NCBI GenBank assembly: GCA_947561395.2
Contig: OX387182.1
Location: 54,273,283 to 54,337,282 of the forward strand
Direction of reading: 5' to 3'
Source: Buxus sempervirens
Lineage: Eukaryota; Streptophyta; Magnoliopsida; Buxales; Buxaceae
DNA length: 64,000 nt
Of the stretch, positions 23,601-36,100 are shown one piece after another. The number at the start of each line of letters is the position of its first letter. Position 1 is the first letter of the stretch. The position numbers were made by a program, and so were the translations under genes. The notes beneath the pieces were generated by a model. The model was not told the origin of the DNA and ran no database searches. It saw only the letters and a program-made list of their open reading frames with translations.

Positions 23601-25557
23601 TTTTTTTTATTCTTTTTTTTCATTTTTGCTGAATTTTCTCAGTTTTCAAGTTCCAAAGTTTGACTGGCACATGTTTGAGTTGAGTTGGTGTCAAAAAATA
23701 TGACACCTTGGTTTCCTCTTTGATTTTCAAACTTAGGTTAAATCCTGAAAGAATATTTTATTTTATCCTTTTTTGTTTTTCTTTTTTTTTTTTTTTGTTT
23801 TTGTATTTTTGGGAACATTTCTTATGTTCTTTTCGGGGTGCCTAAGGATTATTCACAGTGTTTTAGGCATTTTATTCTGAAAATTTGGGCTGAAAAGCCA
23901 ATTTGTGCATTTTTTGAATGTATCCGGTATACTATACCGGATAAGAATATGCCTTATTGTATCCGGTTACCCTAACCGGATACGCGCATATGCCTTTGTA
24001 TCCGGAAATACATACCGGATATGAATAGAATTGTTATTAACCGGCCTGAGTTGCCGGTTATTGCCGAAATGGCCCTTTTTGACTCATTTTTTCACCCGAT
24101 TAGTTTTTTTTCATTCCCAATTGGTGTTCACCTTAATTTGACCTTCAAAACTTGCCCCAAATTGGGCTTGGACATCATACTTGCAAAATTCCCTAAACTT
24201 AGGAAAAGAACATGGCTTTACCTTGCCACCTTGTATTACCTTCATTCAATATGGTATTCACATTATACCTTGGCCTGTAAAACATGCAAACGGCCTTCCC
24301 ACATTTACACCCAATTCCCCAAACGCAATTGTGTGCTTTTAGCCGAAAACGTGTTTCTCCACCTTCAAGCGTATGGTTTTTGGGTTTTGGCTTAATTGGC
24401 AACTTAGAACTCAAGTCTAGTGATGCCCGAAATCAAATCACAGATCCCATTGTCATCACATCATTGACTCAAATTCTAAGGTAAATGTTTTCACTTTCGC
24501 TTTCCGAAGTCACGACCTCAGTGCGCCAAGCTACACACATTCATGGTTCAACTTCCTAATAGGTAAAGGGTAGGCTGTGCAAACTGTTTCAAGTGCTCAA
24601 GTGCAATTTTAAATTGTGGTAACATTCACAACGTCCCAGCCCCTTGCCACTCTTTTTCGTAGCCATGCATTCAATTTCAAGCCAAGGTACAAATGACAAA
24701 AATAATGAAGCTAAATACAAGCAAGCAAGCACCAAAGCAACTAAATATGCACAAAAAATATTACATGCCCAAAAAGTGGTATACAAAACATGTTATTTGC
24801 ACAAACAACAATTAAATCATGTAAACATGCTTGAAACCCAAAAGCATTCCTAAAATTCCAGATTTTCATGCTCTTTTTCATGCTCAAAGTGTACCATTTA
24901 CCCCAAATTGAAGCCTAAAATTTTAGCACTTACTTGGCATGGTTCAAAAGTGTTTCAAGGAGGTACAATATGCTTTAAAATCTCCAGAAATATGCACTAA
25001 AATTTTCAGATTTCTCATGCTTAAAAGTGCATCCCTTATACCCCAAATTAATGCCTAAAAGTTTAGCAACTACTTGACATGGTATATTGGTGAACATGCT
25101 AAAAAAAATCTACAATGTGCACTAAAATTCCAGATTTCATGCTCTTGGTTTTCATGCTCAAATTGAATTCCCCTATACCCCAAATCAAAGGCATGGCATA
25201 ACAAAAAAAACTTTTAAGCACAAAAAAGCATGCTTTATAGGAATCATGTTTGAATACCCAAAAATTCTGAACTCCTAGGTTTCATGCTACTAATTCTCAT
25301 ATTCAAACCATGGTATTCAAAATTGAAATTAGAGCATGTTATCACCAAACACAACCAAATCATGCTTCAGAATAGGCTTTTCCTAAATCAACCTTTAGGC
25401 AACATCAAGCAAAACATACATGACTTGATTCATATAAAATTCAAAAGCATCCCAATCTGATTTGAAATACAAGAATATATACAAATGAATTAAACAAAGT
25501 AGCAAGCATTCAAAAATAATTAAAAAGCATGAATATACACAAAAAGGCTTAAATCCA
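23601..25557 (-). other. Long leader of the Tat element
   Basis: About 2 kb lies between the tandem repeats and the primer-binding site with no convincing frame. It holds a cluster of TATCCGG/CCGGATA hairpins at about 23920-24025, matching those in the LTRs, and several repeats of CATGCT/GCACTAAAATT(C/T)CAGATTT-like words at 24850-25300. Short frames on the + strand at 24021-24395 look spurious. Confidence 0.6.
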
Positions 25558-25580
25558 CAAGTCCCCAGCAGAGTCGCCAG
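25558..25580 (-). other. Primer-binding site of the Tat element
   Basis: It lies next to the inner edge of the 5' LTR and reads on the minus strand TGGCGACTCTGCTGGGGAC. The TGG start and position are those of a tRNA-primed site, and this string is common in Tat/Ogre-type elements. The exact tRNA (I would guess Arg-type) is not established here. Confidence 0.75.
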
Positions 25581-25581
25581 T

Positions 25582-27884
25582 TGTGAGACATGGGAAAAAA
25601 TCACCGGAATGATCATCCCTCCGTCAACACACGGGCTCAACGCAAAAATTGGGAGAGTCGCCACCATTCATGATTTTGGGGTGAGAATGGACACCAAAGA
25701 GATTCAAAAAAAAGCAAAAAAGAGACAAAAGAAACATTCTAGGATAAAAATAATCCTACTTGAAAATCAAATCCAGAGATGGGTAAGGGGATTAGATTAT
25801 GAACGGGGGAAGGTGTTAGGCACCCCCATTCATCCACACGAAGTGGTTGCCAAGTGTATGTTCATGCTAAAAAGAAAATAAGAAGCTTGCTAAAAATCAT
25901 GAAAAAGCCTTGAAAAAGGAACAAATGTATGATATATTCACATGAAGATCTAAATGGATTTTAGATCCTCTCTTATGTCAATATCATTTCTGGAATATCT
26001 CAAAAGATAGAAATCCAAATCTCAAGTTGCTTAAGACCAAGTTAAATCAAATCCGAAAAATTCGGTAAAAAGTATGCCATTTGCCTTGAAATCATTCAAA
26101 TCCAATTCTAAATTGAACCAAACCAAATCCATTTGAAAGATTAGGGTAAATAAGAGTCTCATGCAAAATTTCACTTCATTCCGATGAAAGATCTAGGAGT
26201 TATGCTCCTTTGAAGTTGCCGCTGGGGATTTTTAAAAGTGGTAAGTGGGCAACTTTGGAAAATTGTCTAGAAAAATCCACTACATAAAAGTCCATGAAAT
26301 TTGGTGTGAATGAAGTCTGTATGGCCATCTTTCCATAGAAACTAGCCTCATACAAAAATCCCTTCGGATGTGCCTTGGGTGGTCTCCCGAACAGGCCCCG
26401 AAGATCACAGATTTACCCAGAAAAGTACAAATGAACAGTTCTGAGTAAATCGGTTACCAATAATTCAAATGGAATTCAAAAATTATGAAACCAACTGGAT
26501 TTGAAAATAGACTCATAAAGGAATACTCAGAAACAAAAATCACTCGAATCGGACTTAAAACGAACACATGGCGGTCCGTCGAAGTGACAAGTTCTGTACT
26601 TGAACCTGAACTGTCCACTTAACTTCGACAGAGAGGTATCAAAAATCCGCTAGATAGAAATTCATGAAATTTGGTGGACATAAACTAGACAGCATCACCT
26701 TTCCCATGGTTCTGTAATCGCCCCAAAATTCATCCGGATGATGAAGTTATGGGCATCCGAAGTAAGGGTACAGGTGCTGTCAAGCTAAGCCACTTTTGAA
26801 GAAAACCAAATCCGAAAATTGATAAAATGTGTGTGATCTGTGTGAGATGAATCCAAAACCTTTGAAAAACATTTTAAAACACTCCAGAATTTGATTGAGG
26901 CCATTTATTGGAGATTTATCACAATGAATGTAATAAATCCCCAAATGTGAGCCTATTCACCAAAAAAAAGTGTAATATGTGTGCAAGAGTGAAAAACCAA
27001 ACAAGATTAATACACATGCATATAGATTCAACAAAATAGGTTCTAGCATAGCCTAGGGTTCCGTTCCATTATCGTTTCCCTCTGTTCTCTCTCCCCGTTA
27101 AAAACGGATCTTCAAAATAATCAAGGGTACTTTGATTATAGAACGGTTTTCAAACATTCAAAAGCCTTATGCTACATGGGTTCTAGCACTAGGGTCAATC
27201 CCCAGTCTCGTTTCTCCTAGATCCGCCTTCACGTTTTACGGCTAGGGGAGTCTTGAGATACTTTGAGCCGGGGAAGGATTTCCACACATACAAACAAGGC
27301 TTTACACTACAGAAAGGTAGAAGAAGAGATCTAGATCTAGGAATGTAAAGACAGAAAATAAAAAGAAAAGTTGAGGCTTACCTGAGTTCTGGAGGCGATT
27401 CCACAGCGGTTTTCTTCTTCTCTTGGAGTTCTTCTTTGCGAGAATTCAAAACAAGAGTTGAGTGCCATTTGCTCAAGGAGGAGGCTCCTATTTATAGGCA
27501 AAGGCTAAGGTCATTGGTAGACACAACTTAATATCTAGAACCCCTCCAACCTTAACCCTAAGGTCATTTCCGAGATTTCCCCTCATTTAATGAGGGACAT
27601 GATGGTAAAAGTGAAAAGCTCTCGGAAAACCCTAATTTTGAGCAAACTTAAGGTATCCGGTATGTCAGACCGGATAAAAAAGGGCCTTAAGGTATCCGGT
27701 ACATGGTACCGGATACACTAAGGCTCACATGTATCCGGTATGAGTATCCGGATACAGGAAGGAGCACTTGTATCCGGATTGAGTATCCGGATACAGGTAA
27801 AAGTTTATTTTCTTCAAATTCTGTGCAGGCTTTCCAGGAGATAATGATTTTTTATGATTGTTTGTGCAATTTGGGGTGTCTACA
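25582..27884 (-). repeat. 5' LTR of the inner Tat element
   Basis: This LTR is 2,303 bp and almost identical to the 3' LTR. It differs mainly by about seven substitutions and one 9-bp length change in the hairpin cluster near 27770. A TATA-like box is at 27488-27497 on the minus strand. The hairpin cluster at 27650-27800 reads alternately TATCCGG and CCGGATA. Confidence 0.93.
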
Positions 27885-27889
27885 ATGCC

Positions 27890-29975
27890 GGATACATAAG
27901 TTTTGCTCAAAATTAGGGTTTTCCGAGAGTTTTTCACTTTTACCATCATATCCCTCATTAAATGAGGGGAAATCTCGGAAATAGCCTTAGGGTTAAGGTT
28001 GGTGGGCTACAGACATTATGTTGTGTCTACCATTCTCACCAACCCTAACCCTAACCTTTGCCCATAAATAGGAGGCTCCTCCTTAAGCAAATGGCAATTA
28101 ACTCTTGTTTTGAATTCTCGCCAAGAAGAACTCCAAGAGAAGAAGAAAACCGCTGCGGGATCACTTCCAGAACCCAGGTAAGCCTCAAACTTTTCTTTTA
28201 TTTTCTGTCTTAACTTTTCTAGATCTAGATCTCTTCTTCTACCTTTCTGTAGAATAAGGCCTTCTTTGTGTGTGCAAACCCTTCCCCGGCTCAAAGTATC
28301 TCGAGACTCCCCCTAGCCGTAAAACGTGTAGGCGGGATCTAGGAGAAACGAGACTGGAGATTGACCTTAGTACTAAAACCTATGTAGCATAAAGCCTTTT
28401 GATTGATTGTAAACCGTTTCATATTCAAAGTACCCTTGATTATCTTGAAGAACCGTGTTTAACGGGGAGAGAGAACAGAGGGAAACGATAATGGAACGGA
28501 ACCCTAGGTTGTTTTAGAACCTTATTTTGATGAAAATGTATGCATGCTATGTTGTTCTATTGATCTTATATGGTTTTCCACACTTGCACATACATAGCAC
28601 TATTTTGGCGGGATAGGCTCATATTTTGGGTTTATTGCATTTATTGTGATAAATCTGAAATAAATGGCCTCAATCAATTCTGGAATGTCTTTGAATGATT
28701 TTTAAAGTATTTGTGTTCATCTTGCACGGATCACACATTTTTATCAATTTTCGGATTTGGTTTTACTCAAAAAGGGCCTAACTGGACAGCACCTGTACCC
28801 TTACTTCGGACGCTCATAACTTCATCGTCCGGATGAATTTTGGAGCAATTCTAGAACCATGGGAAAGGTGAGGCTGTCTAGTTGATGTCCACCAAATTTC
28901 ATAAATTTCTATCTAACGGAGTTTTGACACCTCTCTGTCGAAGTTGATTGGACAGTTCAGGTTCAGATATAGAACTTGTCACTTCGACGGAGCGCCATGT
29001 GTTCGTTTTAAGTCCGATTCGAATGATTTTTGTTTTTGGGCACTCCTTTATGAGTCTATTTTCAAATACAGTTGGTTTCATAATTGTTTGACTCCATTTG
29101 AATTATTGGTAACAGATTTACTCAGAGCTGCTCATTAGTACTTTTCTGGGTAAATCTGTGATCTTCGGGACCTGTTCGGGAGACCACCCAAGGCACATCC
29201 GAAGGGATTTTTGTATGAGGCTAGTTTCTTTTGAAAGATGGCCATACAGACTTCAATCATACCAAATTTCGTGGATTTTTATGGAGTGGAGTTTTCTAGA
29301 CAATTTTCCAAAGTTGTCCACTTATCACTTTTTGATTATCCCCAACAGCAACCTTAAAGGAGCATAACTCCTAGGATTTTTATCGGAATGAAGTGAAATT
29401 TTGCATAGGTTCCTTATTTACTATAATCTTTCAAATGGAGTTGGTTCGGTTCAATTTAAAATTGTATTTGAATGATTTCAAGACAAATGGTATTACTTTT
29501 CATCGAATTTTCCAGATTTGATTCAACTTGGTTTTTGAGCAACTTGTGCTTTGATTTCCATCTTTTGAGATATTCCAGAAATGATATTGATATAAGAGAG
29601 GATCTAGAATCCATTTAGATCTTCATGTGAAAATATCATACATTGGTCCTTTTTCAAGGTTTTCTATGATTTTAGCAAGCTTTCTTATTTTTGCATGAAC
29701 ATACACTTGGCAACCACTTTGTGTGGATGAATGGGGGTGCCTAACACCTTCCCCCGTTCATAATCTAATCCCCTTACCCATCTCTGGATTTGATTTTCAA
29801 GTAGGGTTATTTTTACCTTAGAATTGGCATTTTTGCACTTTTTGCTCATTTTTAAAAACTTTTGGTATCCATTCTCACCCCAAAATTATGAATGGTGGCG
29901 ACTCTCCAACCTTTATTTCGAGCCCCGTGTGTTGTCGGAGGGATGATCATTCCGGTGATTTTTCCATGTCTCACA
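27890..29975 (+). mobile_element. Outer Tat-family solo LTR, right part
   Basis: The LTR resumes with CCGGATAC, completing the hairpin cut by the inner element, and ends CATGTCTCACA at 29975. CACAT follows at 29976-29980. It is the inverted, diverged relative of the inner LTRs: a TATA-like CATAAATAGGAGG lies near 28062. With the left part (7006-7713) it makes about 2.8 kb without an internal region, so it is a solo LTR. Confidence 0.88.
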
Positions 29976-29980
29976 CACAT

Positions 29981-30579
29981 CACTTACGGCAATCGAATGG
30001 GCCCTGTCTGAACTCTTCCAGCATCCATCGGCAATGAAGAAGCTCCAAGAAGAGCTAACAACTGTAGTTGGAACAGGTCGAATAGTAGAGGAGACAGATT
30101 TGGGGAAGTTACAATACTTGGACATGGTGGTGAAGGAAACCATGAGACTGCATCCAGTTGGTCCCTTGCTTGTTCCCCATGAATCCATGGAGGACATCAC
30201 CATCGATGGAATGTTCATACCCAAGAAGTCTCGAATCATGGTGAATGTGTGGTCAATTGAACGAGACAAGAAAGTCTGGTCTGATAATGCGGACGAGTTC
30301 TTCCCCGAGAGATTCATGGGTTCTGATGTAGATCTCCGGGGACGCCATTTTCAACTTATACCATTTTGAGCAGGTCGTAGAGGATGCCCAGGTTTGCAGC
30401 TAGGCCTTACTCTAGTTCAACTGGTGCTGGCACAGCTGCTGCATTGCTTCAATTGGCAACTTCCACATGGCGTATCCCCTTTTGACTTGGATATGAGTGA
30501 AAAATTTGGCCTTGCAGTTGGAAGGGCCACCCATTTGTTCGCTATTCCATCATATCGCCTGCATATCAACAAAATCTAA
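29981..30579 (+). pseudogene. Cytochrome P450 exon 2, 3' part, copy 2
   Basis: Coding resumes after the target duplication with AIEWAL of the I-helix. It continues through KETMRLHP (ExxR), FPERF and the C-terminal tail [11 protein letters not shown]. At 30367-30369 a TGA replaces the Gly codon of the haem-binding [10 protein letters not shown] loop (TTTTGAGCAGG against TTTGGAGCAGG in copy 3), so the product would end just before the Cys ligand. Downstream of the stop the frame is well kept. Together with the LTR nest this makes copy 2 a pseudogene. The low divergence from copy 3 points to recent loss. Confidence 0.92.
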
Positions 30580-31035
30580 GGAGACTCAACTCTCAACTAT
30601 AGATATTATTCGTATGGTACTAGCTGCTGTTGTGTGCACACGTCTTGTTTTGGTTTCCTAAATAAATTGGGAGGTGGGCAAGGAAGGAAACCATCTGCAA
30701 TGCTTTACTGCATTGGATACTGTTGGTGTATTCTAATAAAAATAAAATAAATATATAAATAAAAGGAATGTTTGAGTTTGTTGAAACATTTCTTTCTTAT
30801 CGCCGTTTTGTGGATGCGTGCGTAACCTGAACTGTAATGTTGTGAAGCATCTCAAATTTGTGTACCTTGTTCTTTCTGAACAAAAATCAAGTGAACCATT
30901 CACCTATAAAATCCTCTTGAGACAAGAATTTTAAATATACAAAGCAAGTACTACAATTACCCTCTCAGTCAACGGCATTATCCCGAGAGAAACCTCACAC
31001 GGACACCGTGGTTCTCAAGATAAAGTAATCAAAAA
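30580..31035 (+). other. 3' flank of P450 copy 2
   Basis: This flank is collinear with 36676-37075 downstream of copy 3 (shared TATAGATATTATTC/TATAGATGTTATTC, TGCTTTACTGCATTGGAT, CACCTATAAAATCCTCT). It is part of the duplicated unit. AATAAAATAAATATATAAAT near 30740 may supply polyadenylation signals. No gene is seen. Confidence 0.6.
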
Positions 31036-31038
31036 ATA

Positions 31039-31200
31039 TATGCGTGATTGGTGCAGGACCTTTGGGCTTGCATGGTTGCTGCAAGGGACCTAAGAAAAGG
31101 TCACAATGTGGTGGTTATAGAACAAAACCAAGAAATTGGAGGCCAATGGCTCTATGAGTCTAATGTGCAACTTGTAGACCCTTCAGAAATCAGACATATT
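31039..31200 (+). pseudogene. Flavin-containing mono-oxygenase (FMO-like) 5' fragment
   Basis: The frame shows an FAD-binding Rossmann start (VIGAGPLGL) and then, one frame over, VAARDLRKGHNVVVIEQN and GGQWLYE, matching the N-terminus of plant FMO proteins such as the glucosinolate S-oxygenase-like group. A frameshift lies between GAGPLGL and VAARDL, near 31065-31075, and similarity ends soon after GGQWLYESNV. No downstream NADP-binding or FMO-identifying motif follows. It is a gene scrap beside the duplicated P450 unit. Confidence 0.75.
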
Positions 31201-33111
31201 AACCAATTTCTTGAAATAAATGCTACAATAAATACAAAATGCAAAAGCATTACCAATGAATTTAAAAGGTTTAGAAATCAGATCAAAGTTTAAAAAGTTG
31301 TTATGACTTGAGTGCATTGACCTCCTAATCCCCTGTAACGATCAGCTGCAAACTGAGGATATTTAAAAGTCCGTATCGAACAAAGCGAACACAAAAACCC
31401 ATTTTAGGAACCTACTAACCAAATTTTAAAAAGAAAGACCAGATGAGCTCAATCTTGTAATATAAATTAAAAAGAGATTCAAAAAACAATGATATAAATA
31501 AAGGGTTTAATAATACCGAAAATGTAATATTTGGGATTCACAGCCAGGTTCTACCACTCAGGGAAACCTCTGTGGTCCCATCTTTCAGTTTGGTAGAAAT
31601 CTAAAATGCTACCCAATCTTGTAACTTTAACTGACTCTTAAAGCAAATGCAATTTTTTTCCCCGGTTCAAGAAATCATGATCATGGTAAACATTGAATTA
31701 AAATATCTTGAACCTATGAACAAAATCAACAATGGCTGGAACAAGAGGTTCACCTGATTTATAACATGTTTACTTCATTTTATTTAAGAACTAAATACAT
31801 AGCAGCTTTTATCTATATTAGAAAATCTCACCTCTTCGTTTTTGCTGCTTGAACGAGAATGTCACCTTCTCAACCCCCAATCAAATCTATTTGAACGAGA
31901 AAGTTACCTCCTTCTACCTTCAATTAAACCTCCAATTTTTCTTTGGCGTTTCCTTCGAAAAAAGTCAGCAATGGTGGAATGGATTCAGTAATGGCGGAGT
32001 GGAGGTATCCCAAACCGAACAGATTCAACAATGGCGGAATGACGGGAAAGTTTAGCACCCAACCCTGCTTCGTTCAAAACAAGAGTTTGGGTTTTTGAAC
32101 TTTCTATTTTCTTTATTTTAGTAAAACGATTTAGGGTTATATATTACTAACGTTTCCACGAGGAAGACGTCCAAAGAGTTTTGCTTTTGACGTTGACGTT
32201 TTGCTACGTTAGGATGACGCTCCTTGGTGGAGTGGAGTGAGGGAGAGACCTCCCTCCATTTTTGGGACACCACGAGGGACAATCTTGCTCAGACCAGCCA
32301 TTCTAATTAACTGACAGATTCCACATTTGACGATAATGGGAAAATCATGGACCCGCCACCAATTAGAATCCTCACCATCAAGAGCCATTTTTTTTATAAA
32401 AATATTTTATCGCCGAAATTATATCTTTAGTTTACCCAAAGAATAACATTCTTTACAAACTTGATTAAATCATTTATATTTAGATCCATTGATGTTCTTG
32501 CAAGCATCTAGAATAAGTTTTCGGACTTGAAATCTGCTGGAGCATTTGGCTGGAAGATTTGCTGGTCCAATGGTGAAATACATGTTCACATAGGTGCATG
32601 AAGCCTACGTGTACGCACCCTCCACCGTTGGACCAACAGATATTTCAGCGTGAGGGACCAGCTAATATGGTCTCAAGTTTCCGTTGATAAATGGGCATTT
32701 CATTAGGTGGAGGTTTCTCCCTAAACAAAGAATGACGCGTGAAGGAAAGCTAGATTTTCTTCTCTCTTTTTTTTAAGGAAATGAAGAAAATTTACTACTA
32801 ATGAGTCAAAGAAGATACAAAGCGGGGATAAGTCAATCCAAGGAAGTCTCCAAGCATCGTCCCCCTAATAGAAATAGGCACATGTTAATCCATAAACAAG
32901 AAAATCAGACCACGTAACCTTCTGGCTTCTTCTACGAGATTATGAATTTTCCGAGGTAATTCTTCCTTCAACAAGCCGTACGCTATGACTTTGGAGTCAT
33001 TTCCTTTCGATGATAACCTTTCTCTAAAGAGAGCTAGGTACTTTAGATTTTCTGGAGAAACTTTTTCTTGTCATCTTCATTTGTGGCCTTTCCAAGCTTA
33101 CACCACAACCA
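31201..33111. other. Intergenic DNA upstream of P450 copy 3
   Basis: From 31201 to about 32380 I see no gene. A short imperfect direct repeat (CAGTAATGGCGGA / CAACAATGGCGGA) lies near 31990-32035. From about 32385 to 33111 the DNA is collinear with the copy 2 upstream flank (from 1743), except for a small insertion at 32521-32674. Confidence 0.5.
32521..32674. mobile_element. Small palindromic MITE (154 bp) upstream of copy 3
   Basis: It is present here and absent from the matching flank of copy 2, with AAGTTT on both sides (32515-32520 and 32675-32680). The inner arms are inverted: GATTTGCTGGTCCAATGGTG on the left pairs with the complement of CCACCGTTGGACCAACAGAT on the right. There is no coding capacity. 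Confidence 0.7.
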
Positions 33112-36100
33112 ATGTCATTTTGGGCCCTTCCCCTTCTCATAACCCTCTGTGCAGTCCTCTTCTCACTCACCTATCTCCGACGCCAAAGGCATGACCGGAG
33201 ACTACCACCAGGTCCTCGAAGGCTTCCCCTGCTTGGCAACTTACACTTGCTAGGCAGCCTTCCTCACCAGGACCTCTATCGTCTGGCCAAGAAGCACGGC
33301 CCCGTCATGTACATGAAGCTTGGCCTCGTCCCGACGGTGGTGGTCTCGTCACCTGAAGCCGCAGAGCTATTCCTCAAGACCCACGACCTTGTCTTTGCCA
33401 GCAGACCCAACAACCAGGCCGTTCAGTACATCACTTATGGGCGTAAAGACGTGGCCTTCGCCGAGTACGGCCCTTACTGGCGTAACATGCGCAAGCTTTG
33501 CACTATAGGACTCCTAAGCAACTCAAAGATTGAGATGTTCAAGCCCATTCGGAAGGAAGAACTGGGTCTCCTGGTTCGATCTCTCAAGCTTGATTCAGAC
33601 TCTAGAGCCATGGTCGACCTTAGCTCTAAGCTTAAAGATCTTGTCCAGGACGTGACGTACAGGACGGTTTTGGGTTGTTCAAGGGGTGCCAGAAGCTTTG
33701 AGTTCGCTAAAACCATTGAGGAGACGATGAATTTGGTGGGAGCTTTTAACATAGCAGATTTCATTCCTTTTGCCGATGCACTTGATCTCCAGGTATGATT
33801 TCTATCCTTTTTATATCGGGGCGTTAATATGGATCCGAAGTTTAAGAGGTTAGTGACGATTCATACAAGGCGATTATGACCTATATATTTTCCGCTAGAA
33901 AAAAAAAAGGATTATGACCTTATATTATAATCTAAGTGTCATTTTCACCTTTATCTTAAAAACATTATTTTACCGATTAAATTATTCATATATCCAATAC
34001 TGAATTAGATTATTAAATAATCTAAACAGTTGCCTAATTGCAGGCATGATTTTATTTAAATTATTGCAAGCATTCATTTTGAATAATTATTGCAAAAGTT
34101 GACCAATTATTGCAAGAGTTGAAGGAGGGTTGGGTATAACGTTTGGTTAAGGATGTTGGGTTCTTGTAAAGCTTATCTATATTACAAGTTTGACATTTGT
34201 CAAACTTAGAAAAAGATTTCATAAATGACAAGTCGGTCATGGTCATATAAAAGAGTCTTTAAAACATCTTTCAAGTATATCCTTCACAACTTATACATAT
34301 TACAACTCTGCCACTGCACTTTTGCAAAACTCATTCTCAAATTCCAAAAACGGATCTTAGTATGATTCTGGGTTGTATTGTATTTTATAAAACTCATTTG
34401 GAGAAAACTCATTTCCCAAATGAAACCAAACACCAATATAACCCCTGAAATACATTTTAACCCTTGGAACTCATTCCAAGCTTTGGAATAAGCTCCCAAA
34501 ATGAATGCCAAACAATGTATAAGTAAATTATGTAAGTGGTTCAGAATAAATGGTTTAAAATCATTTACTACTTCTTCCTATAACAGACGATGTTTCTTAA
34601 ATGAGAAGTAGACACATGTAGCGACCACTAATGTTTTTATAAATTAAAAAAACATTTTTTTATTGAAAAATACTTTACTACCTAATTCCTTTTTTGTTTA
34701 ATGGAACTTAGCTGCCTAACTCAAGTAGCATCATTTGCTAGAGGCACGAGCCCGGAAGAAACGAGATGAAATCGTCTACTACCTACATGCTACAGCAGAT
34801 CCTATAGCCACCTTGGGATGCTGCCATGTGTAAAATCCAATGGTGGTTGCTTTTTATAACATCAAATGTCATTGAAGTGATACTTTACATCGTAAAATGT
34901 CAAAAAGAAGCCACCGTTGGATGCTGCATGTGGCAGCATCCCAGGTGGCTGCAAGGTCTGTTGCAAACGATTACATTCCGAAAGAAACATCCAAAATGGT
35001 CATATTGTGGGACCCCACCTCATGTCATTAGAAAAGACAAAAATAAAGTATAATGCTCCCCACGTCAAGAAATTCTAGAAATTACTATGGATTGATATCA
35101 TCCACAGTAGTCAATCCTAGAAAAAGTAAATAAAAAAAAATTTATTTTTTCAATTCGCTAGAGAATTTGAATCCAAAACGGAACTGAATTTGAATCCAAA
35201 ACCGACCCAAAGTCAGAGTATGGCATCCTGGAATTTGTTCGAAGGGACCCAACAAGGATTGAGATTATCCACTATATGTTGAGCATTTAAAGGGCTTAAC
35301 AGTAACCAATAATTGATTGATTTCTCTCTTTTTCTTAATTTCTTTCTTTATTGCAGTTACTTGCTAATGTTGCACGCAACTATTAAGAACCATCGAGCTC
35401 TACAATAGATTATCTCAATCCCTCCCACAAAGGAAAAGGGGAGTACGGAATATATATGTATATATATACAAAGAATGGTCCAAATCAGTGTCTAATATCT
35501 AATAATCCCAAAGTTAATAATACTTACTCTAATAAGTTTTTGAGAAACAAACTTCATTTAGTAGCCAATAATCACTAATATTTGACATATCATAGTTAAT
35601 AGCTTTTTTGAATGCTATAAACATTTAAGATTGCCTAGAAACAAGAGGATATAGACATAAATAAATCATAATGTAAGTGTATAATATAGAAAGATTGAAA
35701 GAGAAAATGCTTGGAAGCAACTGAGATCCATGGCCACATATTGGAACCAAAAAAGAAAAGAAAAAAAATGCTTGAGAAGCTTAAAACATTAGATTCATTA
35801 TCAACCGGGTGACCCATTTGAATTCTCACTTGCAGGGAATCAATCGCCGTGCGAAGGCCGTCAACAAGGACTTTGATCGGTTCTTGGAGAAGATGATTGA
35901 TGAGCATGTAAAAGACAACGTAGGAAACAAGTCTCACCAACATATGGACTTCATTGATGTAATGTTGTCTTTGATGAGGGAGACCCAAGTTGGAGAACAT
36001 GAGAACCAATACAACATTGATCGGACCAACATCAAAGCCATTCTCATAGACATGATTACAGCTGCAACAGACACATCGTTTACTGCAATCGAATGGGCCC

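Larger units (their letters stand above)
7714..27884 (-). mobile_element. Full-length Ty3-type LTR retrotransposon, Tat lineage, about 20.2 kb
   Basis: Two LTRs (7714-10025 and 25582-27884) bound the element, with a 5-bp target duplication ATGCC at 7709-7713 and 27885-27889. Coding order on the minus strand is gag, protease, reverse transcriptase, RNase H, a second archaeal-type RNase H, integrase. The dual RNase H marks the Tat lineage. A long leader with tandem repeats precedes gag, and an antisense ORF lies between integrase and the 3' LTR, as known for Retand-like Tat members. The two LTRs differ, by eye, at about seven bases plus one 9-bp indel, which suggests a recent insertion (order of 0.1 million years at commonly assumed plant rates). 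The coding part is broken, with one large nested insertion and a few smaller breaks. Confidence 0.93.

Noticed and set aside
24021-24395. 124-codon + strand frame in the Tat leader
   Set aside because: Antisense to the element, no motif, AT-rich leader. It does not resemble the known extra ORFs of the lineage.
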